Shown here: positions 55,615 through 64,000 of the stretch, one piece after another
Layout: each line of letters begins with the position of its first letter
How positions within the stretch are numbered: position 1 is the first letter of the stretch
NCBI GenBank assembly: GCA_020633495.1
Contig: JACKDR010000023.1
Coordinates: 75,918 to 139,917, forward strand
Source of the DNA: Kofleriaceae bacterium
GTDB lineage: Bacteria; Myxococcota_A; Polyangia; Haliangiales; Haliangiaceae
Direction: 5' to 3'
DNA length: 64,000 bases
Program-made: the position numbers and the translations under genes
Notes under the pieces: generated by a model
What the model saw: the letters and a program-made list of their open reading frames with translations, nothing else
Told to the model about the DNA's origin: nothing
The model's database searches: none

Positions 55615-57090
55615 CGCCGCGGCGACCGCCGCCGCGCGCCGACGCCGGCGCAGCACCAGGCCCAGCGCCAGCCCGACCGGCAGCAGCGTGGCCGCGGCGC
55701 CTCCGCCGGCGGCGCAGCCACCGTCGAGGCCGGCGCCGTCGCCGCTGCCGTCGCCGGAGCCGCTGCCGTCGCCGTTGGGGCCGGGGTTGCCGCCGGGGTC
55801 GGTGCCGTCGCCGGTCTGCCGCGGCGACACCGTGATCGTCATGTGCACGACCGGGCCGAACCAGGTCACGCCCTCCTGCACCAGCTGGAACGACTCGTCG
55901 AAGGTGGTGGGCTCGGTGACCTCGGGGGCGCGGATCGCGAAGGTGAAGCGACCGGTGGTGCCGGGCGCGTAGTTGGAGTGGTCGGGGCCGGTGGCGCGGT
56001 TGGGCGCCGGCCAGTTGCCGTCGACGAAGAACGCCGAGTCGCGATCCTGGGGCTCGGCGGTGCCGAGCAGCGTCGACGCCAGATCCCAGGTCACGGTCGA
56101 GTCGTTGACGAACTCGAACCAGACCACGGCCTCCTCGCCCGAGACCATCGCGGTCGGGACGTCGGCGGCGCCGGCGCTGGCGTCGTAGGCGATGCCGCCG
56201 TCGACGATCGCGCCCGGGTAGTAGTGGCGCATCATCCAGTCGTAGGTCTGGCCGGCCTGGGCCCAGCGCTGGGTGCCCCACTGGCAGGTGCCGCGGCCGT
56301 GGCCGTTGACGGCGTGGCCGGCGCAGTGCGGCTCGTCGACGCCGAACGCGGTCGGGTCGCCGTTCTCCGCCGAGTACTCGGCGAACACCAGGTCGCCGTC
56401 CTTGACCACGTACTGGGCGGCGGTGGCGTCGACCGCGGCGTCGGTGACCGCGAAGAACTCGTCCTTGTAGACCTGCGACGCGGTGGTGTCGTCGAGGTCG
56501 GCGCAGCTGTACTTGCCGCCCGAGTTGACCCACGCCGACGCGTAGGTGCGGATCGCGACCGCGCCGGCCTTGAGCGACTCGGCGTCCCACGACCGGATCC
56601 ACTCGTGGGGCAGGACGCCCTTGACGTAGGTCTCGAACGGGATGACGTCGACCCGGCCGGAGCACGACGCGGTCGAGCCGTCGACGCCGCGCCGCCACAC
56701 CCGGATCGTCGGCGGCGCGTCGTAGGCGCGGCTGACGTCGCCGGGCGCCGGCGCGTCGCCGCCGCCGACCGCGCGGGCCATCGCGCGCGGCGGCGCCAGG
56801 CCCAGGGCGCGGGCGTCGCCGAGCGTGACGACGTCGCGGGTCGACGCGATGACGTCGAGCAGCGCGGCGGCCTCGGGGCGCAGATCGCCCGAGCGGTCGC
56901 CGCCGACCTCGTCGCCGGTCGACCAGCGGACGGGTGCCAGCGCGGGATCGACGTCCGCGACGTCGACATCGACGTCGGCGTCAGCGGGGCCGTGCGGGCC
57001 GGCCGCGGCCGGCGCCGCCAGGGCGGCGACGACCACGGTGGACAGAAGGGCGCCGGCGCTCCGGGCGCCGCGACAGACGAAGTTCCCCAT
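55611..57090 (-). CDS. SpoIID/LytB-domain protein with Ig-like domain and MYXO-CTERM-like tail
   Basis: About 490 aa, exported. Signal peptide after MGNFVCRGARSAGALLSTVV. SpoIID domain: VDVIPFETYVKGVLPHEWIR SWDAESLKAGAVAIRTYASA WV, CADLDDTTASQVYKDE, GHGRGTCQWGTQRWA; the family is an amidase enhancer or glycan-stripping lytic transglycosylase. Then the Ig-like domain shared with the downstream gene (GEEAVVWFEFVNDSTVTWDL; NYAPGTTGRFTFAIRAPEV) and a tail GGCAAGGGAAATLLPVGLAL GLVLRRRR. In the written frame there is no stop after the Arg run; a TGA at 55611 in another frame, overlapping a GTG for the next gene, is a likely true end. ATG 57090. Confidence 0.8.
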
Positions 57091-57130
57091 GCCCTGGCCT
57101 AGAGCACGAGCGGTGCCACCTGCTCCCGCA

Positions 57131-57173
57131 CGCAAGTTCGCGGATTCCCGAGGCGGGATCCCGCGAACTTGCG
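57131..57173. promoter_or_regulatory. Long hairpin upstream of the SpoIID gene
   Basis: Perfect 12-base arms CGCAAGTTCGCG / CGCGAACTTGCG with a 19-base centre that pairs further (GGAT..ATCC, CCC..GGG). It lies 41 bases before the SpoIID ATG and 121 bases after the small lipoprotein stop. No T-run, so an operator, or an mRNA leader structure, is as likely as a terminator. Confidence 0.55.
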
Positions 57174-57293
57174 GACGGTGGGTTGCACCGGTCCGGGGGT
57201 GATCACCCGGTGAGACCGACCGTTTGCAGGCGCGCGTGTCCTACACGGGCGGGCGGCGCGGCGCCGCGGTGCGCGTCGTGCGCGCGGCGTGCG

Positions 57294-57530
57294 CTACTTG
57301 CACTTCATCAGGTCGTCGGCGGACTTGGCGGCCAGCGCGCACGACCGGACCTTGGCCGGCTGCTTCTCGCACTGGGCGATGGCCTTGGTGCGCTGGTCGC
57401 CCTCGATCTTCATCTCGAAGAGGTCGGCGGTGTGGTCGACGACCTTGCCGCAGGACGGCGCGTCGGACTTGCTGCAGGCGGCGGTGGCGAGGGTGGTGGC
57501 GAAGATGGCGGCGGTGACGATGCGAAGCAT
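57294..57530 (-). CDS. Small lipoprotein, unknown function
   Basis: 78 aa. Signal MLRIVTAAIFATTLATAAC with lipobox Cys 19, then ~58 mature residues with four more Cys (APSCGKVVDH, AQCEKQ, RSCALAA, MKCK), presumably two disulfides. AAGGA about 7 bases before ATG 57530. Similar small Cys-containing lipoproteins are common in myxobacteria without assigned roles. It precedes the SpoIID gene on the same strand by ~200 bases. Confidence 0.7.
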   Translation of the reverse strand: MLRIVTAAIFATTLATAACSKSDAPSCGKVVDHTADLFEMKIEGDQRTKAIAQCEKQPAKVRSCALAAKSADDLMKCK

Positions 57531-57706
57531 GACGGTTCCTTGGCTCGGGGTTCGGGTTGGTGCCGGGCCCTGTTCCAAGCGGCGTGCCACGTCGGAGAGG
57601 CGTGCACGGTCGCGCACTTGCGCGCACCGCGGCGGCGGCGGGGCGCGCGACCGCCGCGGCGGGCATGCCGCGAGCGGCAGCGCCTGCCAGCGGTGGCAGG
57701 CGCGAC

Positions 57707-57773
57707 GGCCGCGGCCCGCCGCCTCGACTTCGCCCTCGCGGCTGCGCCGCTCGGGCTCCGCTCGGCGTGAGCG
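57707..57773 (+). repeat. Dispersed 67-base repeat, reference copy
   Basis: GGCCGCGGCCCGCCGCCTCG... CTCGGCGTGAGCG. Inverse match to 33006-33072 (about two mismatches) and close to 8051-8093. The 3' half is repeated again immediately downstream. Confidence 0.75.
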
Positions 57774-57831
57774 TCGCAAGTCGCTGCGCCGCTCGGGCTC
57801 CGCTCGGCGTGAGCGTCGCGAGTCGCTGCGC
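57774..57831 (+). repeat. Partial tandem copy of the dispersed repeat
   Basis: TCGCAAGTCGCTGCGCCGCT then CGGGCTCCGCTCGGCGTGAG, and again TCGCGAGTCGCTGCGCCGC; a tandem iteration of the 3' half of 57707-57773. Confidence 0.65.
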
Positions 57832-57873
57832 CGCACCACGTGCGTCGACCGCACGCCGGTCGTGAGCCGCGCG

Positions 57874-59643
<1,770 letters not shown>

Positions 59644-59753
59644 GGCCCCGCGGGCATAGCACGGCCGGGCCCCGCCAGGCGATCGGGCGCGCCGCGTCGC
59701 CGCACCGGGTGCGGCGTGCGGGATTCCGCGCGCGCGCACGCTAAGATGTCGGC

Positions 59754-61812
<2,059 letters not shown>

Positions 61813-61825
61813 CCGCGGGCGCGGG

Positions 61826-62824
<999 letters not shown>

Positions 62825-62844
62825 GGCGGTCTCCTGGGGCGCAC

Positions 62845-63240
62845 TCAACCACGCGGGCGCGACTCGATCAACCCGCGCAGCTCGGGCGGCACCGCCCGCG
62901 GCCGGCCGTCGGGGCCGATCACGGCGTGGCGGGTGAAGCCCTCGGCCAGCAGCGCGCCGTCCCGGCGGACCTGGTAGCCGAACCGCATCGAGGCGCCGCG
63001 CAGCTCGGTGACGTCGACCTCGATGTCGAGCAGGTCCTCGTACCGGGCCGGCTGGCGGTACCGGCAGTGGGCCTCGACCACCGGCAGGGCCACGCCCCAG
63101 GCGTCGAGGTCGGCGTGGCTCTTGCCGAAGTCGCGCAGGTAGGCGGCGCGCGACGCCTCGAAGTAGCGCAGGTAGTTGGCGTAGTAGACGACGCCCATCT
63201 GGTCGGTGTCGCCGAAGATGACCCGGACCTGGTGGATCAT
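62845..63240 (-). CDS. Acyl-CoA thioesterase, YbgC/4-hydroxybenzoyl-CoA type
   Basis: 131 aa hotdog-fold thioesterase. The signature VIFGDTDQMGVVYYANYLRY FEASR carries the catalytic Asp, followed by RYRQPARYEDLLDIEVDV and FGYQVRRDGALLAEGFTRHA V. YbgC-like enzymes hydrolyse short- or medium-chain acyl-CoA and associate with the Tol-Pal system in some bacteria; no tol genes are seen here. ATG 63240 overlaps the stop of the upstream hom gene (ATGA), so the two are coupled. 20 bases separate its stop from the glpX start. Confidence 0.9.
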   Translation of the reverse strand: MIHQVRVIFGDTDQMGVVYYANYLRYFEASRAAYLRDFGKSHADLDAWGVALPVVEAHCRYRQPARYEDLLDIEVDVTELRGASMRFGYQVRRDGALLAEGFTRHAVIGPDGRPRAVPPELRGLIESRPRG

Positions 63241-64000
63241 GCCGCCCCCGCGCCGTCGTCGAAGACCCGGATCAGCTGGGCCGGCGCGGTCACCGCCGGC
63301 AGCGCCGCGATCGTCGTCAGCGCGGCCCGGACGTCGCCCTCGCGGGCCTCGTGGGTCAGGACGACGACGTGGACCGGGCCGGTCCCGGTCGGCTCGCCGG
63401 CGCCGTGCTGGACGACCTGGAGGATCGACACCTGGTGCTCGCCCAGCACGGTGGTCAGCTTGCCGAGGACGCCAGGCCGGTCCTCGACGGTGAAGCGCAG
63501 GTAGTAGCGCGACCGGACGTCGGCGACGTCGCGCAGCGGCTTGCGCGCGATCGTGCGGTGGCGGCGGATCGGCCGGGCGCCGCCGGCGCCGGCCAGGACG
63601 TTGCGCGCGATCTCGATGGCGTCGGACACCACCGCCATCGCGGTCGGCATCATGCCGGCGCCGGCGCCGTAGTACAGCGACGGCCCCAGCGCGTACGAGT
63701 TGACGTAGAGCGCGTTCTTGGCGCCGGCGACGTCGGCCAGCATCCAGCGGTCGGGCACCATCGCCGGGTGGACCCGGGCCTCGACGCCGTCGGGGTGCTC
63801 GCGGCCGTAGACCACCGGCTTGATGACGTAACCGAAGCGGGCCGCGTAGGCGAAGTCGAGCGGGTCGAGGGTGGTGATGCCGTCGCGGGTGATCGCGGCG
63901 GCGTCGACGGTGGTGCCGAACGCCAGCATCACCAGGATCGCCAGCTTGTGGGCGGCGTCGCCGCCGGAGACGTCGAGCGTGGGATCGGCCTCGGCGTAGC
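63237..64000 (-). CDS. hom: Homoserine dehydrogenase, C-terminal part (cut by right edge)
   Basis: 254 codons visible; the N-terminal Rossmann domain is outside the window. It starts in the catalytic domain at YAEADPTLDVSGGDAAHKLA ILVMLAFG (Asp/Lys of the active site), continues with VHPAMVP..WMLADVAGAKNA LYV and the glycine-rich YYGAGAGMMPTAMAVVSD, and ends with a C-terminal ACT domain (YYLRFTVEDRPGVLGKLTTV; VSILQVVQHG) for feedback by threonine. Catalyses aspartate-semialdehyde to homoserine in Thr/Met synthesis. Its stop overlaps the thioesterase start by ATGA. Confidence 0.95.
   Translation of the reverse strand, partial: YAEADPTLDVSGGDAAHKLAILVMLAFGTTVDAAAITRDGITTLDPLDFAYAARFGYVIKPVVYGREHPDGVEARVHPAMVPDRWMLADVAGAKNALYVNSYALGPSLYYGAGAGMMPTAMAVVSDAIEIARNVLAGAGGARPIRRHRTIARKPLRDVADVRSRYYLRFTVEDRPGVLGKLTTVLGEHQVSILQVVQHGAGEPTGTGPVHVVVLTHEAREGDVRAALTTIAALPAVTAPAQLIRVFDDGAGAA

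Larger units (their letters stand above)
57531..57873. other. Intergenic stretch with repeats, no gene seen
   Basis: Contains a short perfect hairpin (CGCCTGCCA...TGGCAGGCG, 57681-57702 area) and the 57707-57831 dispersed repeats. Nothing protein-like. Confidence 0.5.

Overview
The window is very GC-rich (visibly above 70% over most of its length). Lipoprotein signals followed by Asp/Ala/Pro-rich linkers, MYXO-CTERM-like tails, FHA-domain sigma54 activators, eukaryote-like Ser/Thr kinases, AgmX/PglI-type proteins and FG-GAP surface proteins point to a myxobacterium (Myxococcota, probably a Kofleriaceae/Haliangium-like lineage). That placement is inference; no rRNA or tRNA gene is seen.

Layout. 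0-7.5 kb: a partial unidentified gene, phosphohexomutase, FHA protein, DUF2254 membrane protein, lamin-tail lipoprotein, TerB-like protein and aldo/keto reductase. 7.5-8.2 kb: a CCTCCG-type hexamer tract and dispersed repeats. 8.2-11.8 kb: a tetR-C45 acyltransferase-M14 carboxypeptidase operon with operator-like palindromes. 12-20 kb: VIT/VWA lipoprotein, RNase D and aconitase. 20-34.8 kb: tandem lipoproteins, AgmX/PglI-type protein, S15 hydrolase, FHA-sigma54 activator, TSUP transporter, GH1 glucosidase, SDR, FG-GAP lipoprotein and small proteins.

35.4-50.9 kb is an accessory block with lower GC: a tandemly duplicated family of secreted Cys-rich proteins (with a chimeric gene made at the duplication junction), paired coiled-coil proteins, an unidentified two-gene unit, a large repeat-bearing lipoprotein, and an IS66 transposase relic split by a complete IS21-family element (TG...CA ends) that is flanked by a 131-bp direct duplication.

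51-64 kb: TPR and FG-GAP envelope genes, a ParE-type toxin-antitoxin pair, two peptidoglycan-remodelling genes (SpoIID; SLT/amidase) that share a duplicated C-terminal domain, a small lipoprotein, an FHA-GAF-sigma54 activator divergent from a PEGA-domain Ser/Thr kinase, then a housekeeping run of glpX, ybgC-like thioesterase and hom (cut by the right edge).

A recurrent feature is a single-base frame break inside otherwise well conserved genes (near 8.49, 9.51, 34.84, 37.09, 40.50, 54.58, 55.11, 55.21, 61.12 and 61.18 kb). Most fall in GC-rich runs, so either the assembly carries residual indels or several of these genes are decaying; coordinates of the affected genes should be read with this in mind.
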